64,000 nt of DNA. It comes from Harmothoe impar (lineage: Eukaryota > Annelida > Polychaeta > Phyllodocida > Polynoidae). The number at the start of each line of letters is the position of its first letter. Within the stretch, counting starts at the first letter, position 1. Under the pieces are notes generated by a model. That model saw only the letters and a list, made by a program, of their open reading frames with translations, did no database searches and was not told the DNA's origin. A program made the translations under genes and the position numbers. Shown piece after piece: positions 33,885-46,404 of this stretch. The stretch lies in contig OX381707.1 of assembly GCA_947462335.1 (NCBI GenBank), forward strand, positions 37,313,618 to 37,377,617, written 5' to 3'.

Positions 33885-35218
33885 TATATGGTCGATTCTC
33901 ACGAAAATGGATCACTAGGTCAATAGAGGACTAAATTCTAATATTGCAGATGTTGCTTGGATTTTTTAATATGTCATAAATCCCATTCAAGGGAGTACAT
34001 ACATGAAGTTGGGAACATTAAATCTATAAAATGCCGAGATTAGGTCCCTTCAAAGTGGGACCTACGCACGGTGATGGGACCTACGCACGGTGATGGCAGC
34101 ATCTAGCCCATTAAATTAATGGTATGACTATATTAAGAATTATTTTCAAGTTTATTTAACAGATTTATGATTTAGCTATAGATTTTCAACGGATTTCCAA
34201 ACACAGTTATGTTCTTTGCAATTGAAAAATATGTTATTACTGGACCTACGCACGGTGACGGGACCTACGCACGGTGATGGGACCTACGCACGGTGATGGG
34301 ATTTATGCACAGTTGTTTGTATGTTATTAAGAGATTTCTATGTGGTATAAATGCTCCCACATATTCATCCTCAGTTTGTTCATATGTGTATTGAAAAATA
34401 TTGGATATATTGGCAATATTTTACAATCTTTTCAGTGATATTTTATGATGGACCTACGCACGGTGATGGACCTACGCACGGTCACTATCAATAGTTATTT
34501 GACCATAAAACAGAGAGAATGCATATGAATGCCTAAATGAATTGTTATTTATTTTCTTTGGTAATAGCAGTATAAGATATATAAATATAATTTCTTAATT
34601 GTAGAGGGTATTTCTGATATTACCTTCCTAATGGACCTACGCACGGTGATGGGACACCTACCCCACATCAGTTATCACTAGATAAAAAGTTACTATATTG
34701 GATTAATTGGCCTATCTATTTTTTTATATTAAATCACATTGGGCACTTGGTATTAACCCCCCTTATATATTGATATAGGCTTTTTTTCCTTCCCTAATGC
34801 CCAGCTAATAGTGTACCTACGCACGGTGATGCTAAAGCTACCCCACTGCATATTTGCTACTATTTTGATAAGATAATTACACAGACTATACATCAAATGT
34901 CCTAAAGTATCCCCCATCCACTATTGAACACATTTGTATGAATAAATTTCACCTTACAGATTCATTTTATCGAAAATATTTTTTGGGGAAATAATTATTT
35001 TATTTTTACTGTTTGAGAATTGCCTTAAAATGTATGTATATAATCCAAAAAAAACATAATATCTAAGCTAGAGAGCCAGAGGAGGTACCCATGGAAAGGT
35101 CTATTCAATACCTATGTGGATAGGACAGGAAGGAATACTTTTGTATTATCTGTACAATGTTATAACATATCGGGCTATATTAGGCTTGTGATCCATTTTC
35201 GTGGGAATCGACCATATA
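33885..35218. mobile_element. 1.33-kb TA-flanked element with CCTACGCACGGTG iterons
   Basis: 33885-33915 and 35188-35218 are inverted copies, 30 of 31 positions (reading inward TATATGGTCGATTCTCACG). TA stands at both outer edges. ACCTACGCACGGTGATG or a near copy starts at 34060, 34079, 34244, 34263, 34282, 34452, 34470, 34635 and 34815, with a degenerate copy near 34301; clusters have 18-19 bp periods. All copies are in one orientation. No coding frame. Confidence 0.87.
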
Positions 35219-35789
35219 TATATATATGGACATTGCATAAATAATCTTCAGAATATGTTCAAACATATTTGTATTGAAATATAGTACCCTCTAACACAGC
35301 AGAAATACCAATCCCTTACCACTGAAAATGGCCATTCTGCCATTTTGACCCCATACCTAGTTCAAGGAATACATACTTGAGGGCTTTGGTATTACATGTA
35401 CTGTATCTACATGTGACATAGCATGAATAATTTTTCTCAGATCATTTCCTATGTGTATCTTTTGAGTCATATTCGTTTAGAAATGGCAAGATCATTAATA
35501 TGTACGTTTGTCACAAATACTATACTGCAAATGATGCCATAGATTGTTAACTAGCCGTCCAATCCTCTTGTAATTCGAAACACTTACTACCCATGACAAT
35601 CATGTCAACATCAATACAATAATAATTTTTTATGGAAATTAACTTTATTTTTTTAAGCTTACCAGTATGTTATATAGGATTTGTATAGAAAAATAACTAT
35701 GATTTGATTTTGCCACTGCACCATCCATAGGATTGCTTAGCTCTCTTCACATGATTGTAATAACTATTTCAAACTTTAGTGTGAGGGGT

Positions 35790-35888
35790 GGGGCGAACTT
35801 TTTTTTTCAATAATAATGTGTTTTTTAACCTATCATTTTCTGTTAAATGCTACAAAAGTAATGATTTTTAATAATTTTTGTTCGCCCC
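35790..35888. repeat. 99-bp inverted repeat GGGGCGAAC
   Basis: GGGGCGAAC followed by T-runs, with its inverse GTTCGCCCC at the far end. Possibly a small degenerate inverted-repeat element. Confidence 0.4.
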
Positions 35889-36259
35889 GCGGACCACAGT
35901 GAAGCCTTATGTGTATCCTAATCAACGGTGCTGGTATATATTTCATGTGCAATGTATGGTGCTATGGGAAATCAAGTTTATATGACAGAGAGTCAAATCA
36001 GCTGCAGGAAAACAGGTGACAAAACCTGTAATTTGACACAAAGTGACCCCCAGTGAAGACCCATTTGCACATGCATAGCAAGTACAACCTACTTAATACC
36101 AATGATATTCCAAACTAGCAGATCCATATCTTTCTATTGAGGGGTTTGAGATTTCTGTACATCAATTTTCCTGGTCTCTGGAGGCTTGTAAAGATTGACA
36201 TTTTTTCTCTGAGGATCGGCGATTTCGCAGCTATGACTCGCTTATGCGCGGTACCTATT

Positions 36260-36810
36260 ATTATAGCCAATGTGCCTCGGCATTATCTTTACCTGGCTAT
36301 GTGCCTCACCGTGTTACTGTTTATTGTCTAAACCTGTCCCCGTCATACTTCCCTTGTTGGTTTAATCAATACCCCATTGCTATAGGCAGGCAGACCAGCG
36401 ATATTTAATTAGTTATGGTAAATGTCATACTCCATTGTGTATTCACTTGCATTGGCTCCCTAACAGACTGAGTGGGGACGAATCTAGCACTGTTAGCTAT
36501 TGTTTCTGTCCTGCCTGGGTGGGTGTGGTAGGTGGGTGGAGTGGGGAAGGGATTCAATAGCATATAGGCTATATGAGAATACAGGATGCAATTCGGACCA
36601 GTCAGTCTTTTATCAGGTCACTAACTGAAACGTTACAATAAGGATCTGAACGTATCCCCAAAACACCCTTGGCTGCTAGTATGAAAATGTGCAGATCCAA
36701 TTTCACATGGCCTTTCCTATTTCCAACAATGTTGTTAGTGGTATTGCCTATTTTCTGTTAAGAGCCGACCAGACATCAAATTGCATTAGAAAATAAATTA
36801 AGCTATACCT
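36260..36810 (+). repeat. segmental-duplication module F, copy 2
   Basis: Counterpart of 26500-27060. Confidence 0.8.
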
Positions 36811-36873
36811 TGTATATTGAATTAAAATTGTCTAAAGGTTAGCACAACCAAGAGTACAGCATGTTTAAGTTCA

Positions 36874-37090
36874 TAATGGAACACCTTGCATGTTCCATTA
36901 CAAATGCTCAAATTCGTAATGGAACAGACTGCACTGTTCCCGTATACGACTTTGACCATATAGTGCTCAATCTGCACTGTTCTAGAAATTCACATCAGAA
37001 CACATGCATGTTTGTTATCGAACAACATGCACGGCATGCACATTGGTAACAGAACAACGATCATGGCGTGCACATTTGTAATGGAACAAG
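36874..37090. repeat. small palindrome array, TAATGGAACA type
   Basis: 36874-36900 is a hairpin with arms TAATGGAACA / TGTTCCATTA; 36915-36945 repeats it with arms GTAATGGAACAG / CTGTTCCCGTA. Further diverged arms (TGTTATCGAACAACATGCACG, GTAACAGAACAAC and ATTTGTAATGGAACAAG-like forms) continue to 37090. It is absent from the paralog near 27060. Confidence 0.65.
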
Positions 37091-37602
37091 TCTGTGTTTG
37101 AGCTAGTACCTTAACTGTTTAGGCAGATTTAACTCCATATGTGTACTATGTTCTCACCTTGTATCAGCCATTTCAGCTGTAACGTGAACATATGGCTCAC
37201 TTGCTTGTAAAACACCAGTTTCACCATCACCTAATGGAATGTTGTTATCCATTTGAGATAAGAGATGAATCACCATTAAAGTGCCATGACATAATCAGTG
37301 TTTGCATTTGAGTTACTTCAGTTGCCAGTTGATCTGGATGTGGGTGAAGCTGATCACTGTTAAGATGACCAGACGACTCTCATTCGCCACAAACTTTCTC
37401 TTGTCATCCTTGGTCATATACCTCTATTACATGCACACTAGTAAATAGTACTATTCAAGGGCTTTCAAACGTGCTATTTCATGTTATCATAACCCTGAAC
37501 ACTATAGATGAAGTGAAAATGTATAACTGGGTATAGTCGTCTATAGGAGTGTGTTTTTAGCCATACCAACCAATACAGCCTGGGTCGAGCGGGCGTGGGC
37601 GG

Positions 37603-37718
37603 GTGTGAGGACAGGTGGGGACAAGTGGGGACAAGTGGGGACAAGTGGGGACAAGTGGGGACAAGTGGGGACAAGTGGGGACAAGTGGGGACAAGTGGGA
37701 ACAAGTGGGAACAAGTGG
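37603..37718. repeat. 10-bp minisatellite GGGGACAAGT
   Basis: About eleven units of ACAAGTGGGG, the last ones with GGGA. It creates spurious repeated open frames on both strands. Confidence 0.97.
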
Positions 37719-38212
37719 AGGAGGAGGAAAGGTAATGAGGCCATGGGTAAATACATAATTATAGTAATGTATGATATTAAGGTAAGCTTAGCTGGAGAGT
37801 AATACAAGGTAGGAAAGGCATTAATAAGTAAGATCTACACAGAAACACTGTGCATTTGCGACTCGTATATACATATGTGGCAAGGCCTGCCGTGCCCCTT
37901 ACTGCACTTTGATTTGCTGATTTGAACTTTTCAAACATTGCTACACACGGGACGTCTTCATCACATAATCTTTCCTCAGATGTACAGCTAAAGAGAGCAC
38001 GTAGATGTATATTTTGTGCATCACCCTACTTTACTACATACATTTGTGTGTCCCGACATATATTGCACCAGGAAGCATCATGGAAGGCAGCAGGTAGAGG
38101 AATCTAGACGGGAAGTTTTCCTATAGGCCATTTCTAAAAGATTATGTATGGCTACAGCCTAGTATACTAGCACCAGCACCAGCACCAGTATACGTATAAC
38201 ATAACAATTTTG

Positions 38213-38347
<135 letters not shown>

Positions 38348-41300
38348 GGGTGGGGGTCCAGAAAATGTCCATTTCACAAATTGAGTTATTTTAAAAAAAT
38401 AATCATTTTAAATGAAGAGAATGTATTGGGATAACTACATAATTGCAAAATGCCCAATGAGTACTAATAGAAAAAATATGCATATTAATTATAATTTCGT
38501 CATTTTTTCCGATTTTAGCTACTTTTCAGGGAAAAAATGACTAAAAATGGATGTCCCCTGGAAAAAATCTGATTTTAACGGACATTTTTCTCCAAATGAT
38601 TTTAGATTTACACTTTTTGCTTCATATGTGTTACATACAAATGATACTTCTTCATAACACCATTTATTTCAATATTTAAATTATCTTATTTTAAAATATT
38701 TGTTTAAATTACAAAAATAGCAATTATTCTCATAATCTCATATATCCTTTTAAACACTTGAATTTTTTGGAAAAATATTACACTAGATGGATATTTTGTG
38801 CCATTAGGCATATCCCGGACACCTATACTCTTGGGCAGAATAATAAAAATTAAGACAATTGATAATTTTCTTGGTGAAATTAGAGCACAAAGAAGGAATG
38901 AAAAATGACCTGTTTAAGCCAAATTTCTTGAAAAGGTAATTAATTATACAAATCCTGCATAAAATTACATATTATGTGCATTGGATAAGCTTATGTGTGA
39001 GCTCTACACTCCCATATCAATAGATTTTTTCTATTTTACATTTAACAAGCAAAAACAATTGTTTTCACTGGATGTTACGTTCACTAGATTGATGTTACGT
39101 TCACTAGATTTATTTAACCCTTTCCCTGCTGGCCTTGAAAAATGTAATTTGGGCCTTAACCACCGGCCCTAACCAATGGGAATATGCAACTTTGCAAGTA
39201 TGTGCTCACTGGGATAGTGGCTAAGGAGTGAAATAAGTTGTAGTGGACACATAATTTACACCTTTCTGAGAAGGGGACATATTATACATGTTAAATACTT
39301 TTGGATTGATTCAAAAATTCTTTTTCTTTGCTTCATAGCAGGAGTTATAATTTAGTAGTATTGCTGCCATATGGCAGCACTGTTGCTGCCCTATGGCAGC
39401 AGCGGTTTTTCAGGGGTATTTTAGGTGCTGCCCAGAGGCAGCAGCGGCCCTTAAAGGGTTAAACATTTTGAATAATATCAGCCTAAATGTCCTCTAAGGA
39501 GGAAGGGAATCATCCATGTGGTGCCAAATAGTACATGCACCATATACAATAAGAATCGTAACTCGGTGCAATGTCTTTGTCTTTGTAAATTAAGATATCA
39601 ATTTATGTTACGTTCACTAGAATTATGTTACGTTCACTAGAATTATGTTACATTCACTAGAATTATGTTACGTTCACTAGAATTATGTTTGGTTCCACGG
39701 AGACAGTAAATTGTCATGAAAATATGTGGACAGTCGAGGGAAAAGGGTCCTCCAAGGTAAAAACTTAATAATAAAATTGATGTCATCAGCTTTCCAGTGA
39801 TATCTTTTATAAGCAGGTACCACTTCTAGTTTTTGAGTACTGACTCTCTGAATATGTGTGGTCACTGTCCAATCTTAAATGCCAATAAGCTCTATCTTCC
39901 TTTGTTTTAGAGATATTCCTATATAATTAGCATAATTATGCTAATTACCAAATATCCAAACTTTTTCAAACAATTGGCCACAGCTTTTGATCTAAAAATG
40001 GTATTTACATTCTGTTTTCAGCATAGAAATCGTTTTGGGGCCTTCTTTCATTCAATTTTTAAATTTTTTCGATTTAGAAAAAAAATCATGTATCCATGGC
40101 AACCAACATGTGCAAAAACACCAATTTAGGCCCAAAAACGTTCTTTTCCATTCCAAATATGGAATGTTTTCACCAAAAATGGAATCTTCTAACGTGGGCT
40201 ATCATATTCTACATAAAAAAGTAGTATAGATAAGTTTTTGCTATATCTTGGTCCTTTTTGGCTATATCGAGCCCCCTGGTGGCCAAAGTTGGTACTAAAA
40301 ATCCCCCGCGGAGGTCCCTTTTCCCTTGTTGATCCACATATGTCCTTTTTTGTTAATTTCTTTTGATAGGCCGCATGTATGTCTGTTTGACAAACCTATC
40401 AGCAAGGATGTATGTGGATGAATGCATGGTTTATGTAATATTAAGAACTATCAAAACAACATGTCCTTTATTTTATGAAATGTTACGTTCACCAGATATA
40501 TGAAAAAGTCAGAAATATGCATAAATAATTAAGATATAGCGGTAACACAAATTGTCCAAGTATATCTGAGCATTACAAATGACACTGACCTGTTTCCATC
40601 ATTATATCATAAACATATTTCATTCTAGAAACTATTCAATTCTTGTGTTACGCTCACTAGATGTTACGTTCACCAGATATATTGAAAACAACCGAATTTT
40701 GGTCTAATTGTCTTATTTTTCTTATATTAAATATCTGGGACATGCTGTGACTTTTTTTGCATAGGTATTATACCACAACCAACTGAAAACAATGCTATTA
40801 TTGACTAATATTTCATTATAATTCCTCTATTTTTCTGCTATGTTACGTTCACTAGATCCCACTGAACACCTCTGAATAGTAAAATAAACACAATAGAATG
40901 GCAGAAAATACAAAATATCTTCAGATATGTTAGAGCACTTTGTATACTTTCATCTGGGTTTCACAGCTAGTTTAATACTCTTCCATGTTAGTACTTTTCC
41001 CTATTTAAAAAGATTATAGGTTCGATTTAGACAGAAACCAACTGGCCCTCAATCGACTCTAGCTATAAAACTATCACAATGGGGAATTAAAAATAGAGAA
41101 AAAGTGTACAGCACCCTGTTACATGGTAGGAAATGACACATTTTTGCCCTAATTCAGTGAATAAAGTTCATAACTAAAATATGTCATCATATTTTTTCAC
41201 TATTCTTATGTTTATGATAATATCTGGTGAACGTAACACAATTTTGTTTCATTAGTAATTGTATTTTTCAAACTTACATAGAAAAAAAAGTAAGAATCCT

Positions 41301-41431
41301 AGTATCACAAAATTTGGGAATGTGATGGTTCATTGCCTCTTTTATATATAGACAAATCTGCTACAACATTTGGGCAATTCAGAAATATTATTGTTTTTCA
41401 CTGGAAATGGACATTTTCTGGACCCCCACCC
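38348..41431. mobile_element. 3.08-kb element inserted in TA tract, with GTTACGTTCACTAGA iterons
   Basis: 38348-38374 (GGGTGGGGGTCCAGAAAATG...) and 41405-41431 are exact 27-bp inverted copies, and both outer flanks are TA repeats. ATGTTACGTTCACTAGA or a near copy starts at 39072, 39092, 39605, 39625, 39645, 39665, 40480, 40645, 40661 and 40840, with one inverted copy at 41221-41240; clusters have 16-20 bp periods. A TTAA-bounded element (39114-39462) is nested. No transposase-like frame was found; open frames are at most about 65 codons. Confidence 0.87.
39114..39462. mobile_element. 349-bp TTAA-bounded nested element
   Basis: TTAACCCTTTCCCTGCTGG at the left, inverse CCCTTAAAGGGTTAA at the right, with repeated TGCTGCC(A/C)TATGGCAGCA palindromes inside. 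Terminal TTAACCCTTT matches the element at 31554-31724. Confidence 0.65.
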
Positions 41432-43110
41432 ATATATATATATATATATAATATAAACATATATCAAAAGGAACAATCAGCTCACCATTATAAAACAGCG
41501 GTATGGCTTTGAGTATAGTTCAGCCATACATTAAAGAACCCCTGTCTAGTGTGGCCGAGATGTTCATGAATACTCCCAACATGCACTCGAGCTGCTCCTA
41601 CTTCTGATGCAAAGTCTAGCGCCACCTCTTGACTATCTCTGAGCAGCTCACGCCCAGACACAGGGTCAGCCCTGAGCAGATGGCACTCGGGGAGTTTATA
41701 ACACTGTAACTGCTCACCCCATGTAAGCTGCCATCGTGTTTATTTTAAAATACCTTTCTAAAAATGCCATGAACACAATATCGAAAGCTTTACGTTGTTC
41801 CTATATAATATATATTGTTCCATAATTCTTTATTATAATTATGAGATATGAATTAGGCAGGCGTCTATTCAGAGTGGCTTCATGGCCCTGTTCCCACCCA
41901 CCCACGCTAGTAGCTAGCACATGTAGTCACAAGTAGTTGGTATAAGTGTTATTATTGTCATGAATCATAAATAAGCAATGTGAATAAGAGATGATATATA
42001 ATATGGAGACCACATCATTCATATTGGACTCATTTATATTTGAATCCCTATACTGTGCTTGGAAAATAACCTTGTGATATACATACTCTATGAATTTGCT
42101 TCTACTTCTATCCGACTCAATGTGATATTGTAAACTTGTTCAGCTTAAACTCCCAGCGCCCTTATAAATAGGACTGAGTACCTGTCCCGGCATGACTCCA
42201 ACTGTCGCTGAAGGTGCACCGAGATCTGGACCTTTAACAAAGGGCTGAACTGGTAAGCCCCTGTAGATGTAGAACCGGAGACCTGGTTATCTGTAGACCT
42301 GAGGGCACTGAGTGAAACAGGCCGCTATCTGCTGATAACTTAGGCTAACACACCTCATAAATATAGATTGCAGAGAGCTGGTCTACTGTGACTAGCCAAT
42401 ATGCTCCAGCAAGGGACAACCCAATGGGTCTGAATTGCCATATGCCTCGATGAGAATGTGCTGAACAATGAGAGAGAGAGGCAGAGATTTGTGTTTTCTC
42501 CAAACGGCATAAAGTTTATCTGGTGAATGACTGAAAGGGTAATTGAAATATGAAAAGAGTGTACAGAACTAGGTTCAGCCTGTCACATAGTGTTTTAATT
42601 AACCCCTTCACCACTGGATTTCTTGTAACTCAATTAATATCGTTGCATATTATGCCCTTGACGCATGATCAGCACTGAAAATATAAAAACAAAACTTCTC
42701 TTAGAACCAGATCCACATTCGAAGATCGCATGTTTAAAAGCCATTTTTAATTGTAATTATTAATATTATTATTGTACGGCTTCATCCTCCATGGAGGGCT
42801 CTGCACATTTTTCTTTCTTTTACACCAACCCTCCCCATCTTTGAAGATGACCAGGTCAATCCATAGATCTAAATCATAGACCATTCTGTCAGGTAAACTG
42901 AGCTTTTAATCGAACCGATGCTCACTCTTGTTACACTGTGGTGGGGATGTATATTAAATCAGTATTGATGAAACTGGAAATATTTATGAGCTATTATCTC
43001 ATTAGGAAATAAACTAATTTCTAAACATCCTTTCTTCCCCTTAGCCCTAGGTTAATAATAAAGACAGTCGAAATCATGCATGGGAAATAAGAACGTACAG
43101 AAAGATCAAC
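41432..43110. other. no gene seen; part resembles 22480-22860
   Basis: After the residual TA tract there is no convincing frame. 41550-41720 is relatively GC-rich (GAGCTGCTCC, GAGCAGCTCACG). 42130-42430 resembles 22480-22860 inside the 5.16-kb element. Confidence 0.45.
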
Positions 43111-43119
43111 GGCATTAAA

Positions 43120-46100
43120 GTGCCTGCACCTTCTTTGTTTAGCTATCATTTCTGATACAGCCACTGTTACAATACCTCCTTTGGCTAAAGGAAAGTTATT
43201 GCTCCTGCAAGGAGTCACCTTAACGTCAAGAAACAGTATATTGGATTTCCCAATGGATTAAGAAAGCCAAGTAAAGAACACAAAAAAAAACAAAGACAGA
43301 GATGCTTCATAATTCGCTTCTTTATTGAATGGTTATGCTCCTAGCAAAGAAGTAATTGCATGTTGATGCTTTTCTAATCAGGCAAAACAAATTGAAAGTA
43401 GATGCTTAATAATATTTTATACGCCAAATAAAGCAATATCTACACGTAATTGATTTATTTATGCTCATCTAAGTGTGAATTACTGCAAGCTTCCCAATAA
43501 AACACTTGATATTACTGAGGGAGTTAGTTGTAATCTAAATAAAAGGGAACTTTACTCATTCATACCCTCCAAACACAGCAAGGGAAATGCAGCTCACAAA
43601 TCCCCCCAAAAAGCACAAGCAGGACAGCGGCTTCATAGCATTTTAAATACATCAGACGTTATTGCTTTTGCTGTGGTTGTATTGTGCAGTTCCTGGACCT
43701 AAAGCCCAAAGCTCATTTGACATATTTTGTTTCCGATCATAAAACCTGCCTGTATTCTTTCTGTGTTAGTTTTCTGCTTTGAATAAAACATATTTCAAGA
43801 AACAATGCGAACTTGGTTGTGTATTTAAGCAAATAGTGTATTTGTGACAATGAAAAAGCTTTCACGATTAACTACTTTTCCATTGTACGCTGTGAATAAC
43901 ATGCTCTTGTTGGGCTATATGGAGCCCATTAATGCTCAAGCTTGGTTCAAAATTCCATCCCAGAGGAACCTCTTACACTGTCAATCCACTTATATGTAAA
44001 CCAATAATAGGGACTAGCTCATGATGGTCTAGTATTCAGTATGTCACAAGCTCAACCCACTATACTATATAATACAGTATTTCTAAATGACCACAGATCT
44101 CCCAGAAGGCATCACCCCCATCCCCATCCAACGAAATAATACTACCTTCTCTAGGCAGCATTGAGCCTGGGTCATCCTGCCTTACCAGTCACCATTGGTT
44201 GGCTGCCCAGACATCTGTGTTAGCCCATCATTCAACGATCACTCAACCCTGGTCAGTAACAACAAAGACTACATCACATCATGGCACACAGTCACGCCAT
44301 CCCTAGGCCACCCATTGGCTCGTATCCTTTTTAGAACCTCCCAGACCCTTCTCTATCTAAGACACATTACCAAGTAAAGAAATCTAAAGGGAGCTGTAAA
44401 TGTGAGCCCTTTGCCAAAGTTTTGCTTATAGATGTTTTAAGTGTCACTCAATGATATAAATGCAAATAATTTAGGTCCACTGAAAAATAAAGAATTACTA
44501 CAGTACCATCTGACAGTAATAATAAGCAATGGTTACAATATAAGGAGTTCTAGACATAAAATAACCGTGCCAATACATCCTTCCCTCTAGCCCTCTCACC
44601 CTGTGCAGCCAATATAGATGTGCCTCTAGGTCTCTCACCATAATGCACCTACCAACTGTCCTGCAGCCAGCCTCCAACAACCAGCTGTGCCCAATGCTGT
44701 ATGAAACACCATGTCAGCAGTAGATCCCACGCCTTCTCCAAGGTGCCTTTCGGCCTCACATCCAACCCCAACATCACCAACACACTCCTCAGTTGCCACT
44801 GTGTCCACTGTACACATACTATAGATGACCCCTATAGATGATTTTCTGCCAATTGAGTCCTTCGCCATTTCATTGAAAAATATAAGAATCAATCTTAGAG
44901 GATAATGGTGAAGATTTAATAATTGATTCTCATTGTCAAGAAGGGAATTTTTTTAACATAATTGTTATAGTCACCTGATCATGCCCCAAGCTCTATTGTT
45001 AACCCCCCCCCCCCCCCCCATCTCACCCCACCATTTTCTCTCCTGTCGAGGTAGGATGCCACCACTCTGGTACAATCCGGTCTGTAGTAGTGTTAAGGGT
45101 AAACATTGGGGTTAATAATTGATGGTTGCGTTGGGAAACTACCATACAGTAGCTTGGGGCACGTTGTTGTAAATCCGGCCCTGGTACAACTGTCCATTAC
45201 AATTAGAATCTGTAGGGGCTGTGAGGGTTGAGCTGTTTACTGTACAGCCTGCTATTAAACTGTTATTGTGAACAGTCCAATGGGTAGTCAGTATGACCAG
45301 CACTTTTCATTCTGACCCCATATCTCTATACAAGCCATTCAGTCAACCCAGGCCAGCAATTTGCAACACACACAAATCTAGCTTCCCTGACAAGCTGCCA
45401 CACAGTTCCCAGTAACACCAGCCCAATGCTGCAGCAGGGGGTCAAGATAAATCTAGCCTGAAGTCAGAACCTGGTCATCACTAGGGCACATGCCTAACAT
45501 AAGACTATGCTATATATATATATCATTATGAAGGCCCCCACTGTTCCTGGCCTGAGGAATCCCAGCTCAATACTATGCCATTGTTACCAGCCGCTGATCA
45601 CTTGTCGTTCTTTGCTTGTACAGACAGTTTTGTTACATGGTCATGTGGCCGATAGAACAGATTACCATTTGCAGGAGCGTGCTCTGACTATGGATTTCTG
45701 TACTTACGGTACTCCCATGTATTTTCTTTGCTAGTAAATAGCTAGCTATAGTAAGCATGGGGACCTACCCTCATTCAACACGATACCGCTAATACGACCC
45801 CCACGTTTGAGCTTGGCAAACATAGCTGCCACCCTAAAGTATTCCTCTACCGATTTGTTCAGGGGTGAATCTTGCACCATAAGGGGTGGCATTAGTTTTC
45901 AGAAACTTGCTTTTAGAAACATAATCAGGATGCTAGACCATCAATGTGAAAGGTGGAAGGCCCAGTGCTGGGCTGGTTACAGCATAATCATTGAATTGGC
46001 TCAGTGACACCTCTTATTTCACTGACTCTCTACACGTGTACTATTACTATTACGTCTGGTGACTACCATTGAAAATAAATTTGAAAGTATTTTGTTCGAT

Positions 46101-46330
46101 CTTATTCCTTTTTCACAGAGAACATGATTTTCGGTCAGCACAGCTCAGAACTACATCGACCCAAAAAGTATGTTGTTTGAAGACAACCGACCTTGTTTGG
46201 CAAAACAGGGCAACCTCAATTATTAGGAACATTTTCAAGGAGACAATGCAAATTGGTCAAAGCAAAGCCTGAAGGACAGCAACAAAACCTTTCCAGTGAT
46301 TTCTTGTAAAACTACCTGGGATTTGCTGAC
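43120..46330 (+). repeat. ~3.2-kb tandem unit, copy 1
   Basis: Order of landmarks: CATTTCTGATACAGCCACTG (43147), TTCATAATTCGCTTCTTTAT (43306), CAATATCTACACGTAATTGAT (43434), GGCAGCATTGAGCCTGGG (44155), CCCATCATTCAACGATCACT (44224), CTGCAGCCAGCC (44660), TTAATAATTGATGGTTGCG (45112), GGAGCGTGCTCTG (45675) and TTGCTGAC...GCAAGATATGCCATTA (46323). The same landmarks recur in the same order about 3.0-3.4 kb downstream. The short open frames inside are discussed under findings. Boundaries are approximate. Confidence 0.8.
45001..45018. repeat. poly-C tract
   Basis: About 18 C in a row. Confidence 0.95.
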
Positions 46331-46404
46331 AATGTTAAATTACGCAAGATATGCCATTAAACATTGCTGCGCCTAACTTTTCCATTGAGTAGGTGAAAAA
46401 ATAT

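Noticed and set aside
37474..37807. Repeated CPHLSPLVPT-like frames on the minus strand and the Gly/Lys-rich frame on the plus strand
   Set aside because: Translation of a 10-bp minisatellite in several frames.
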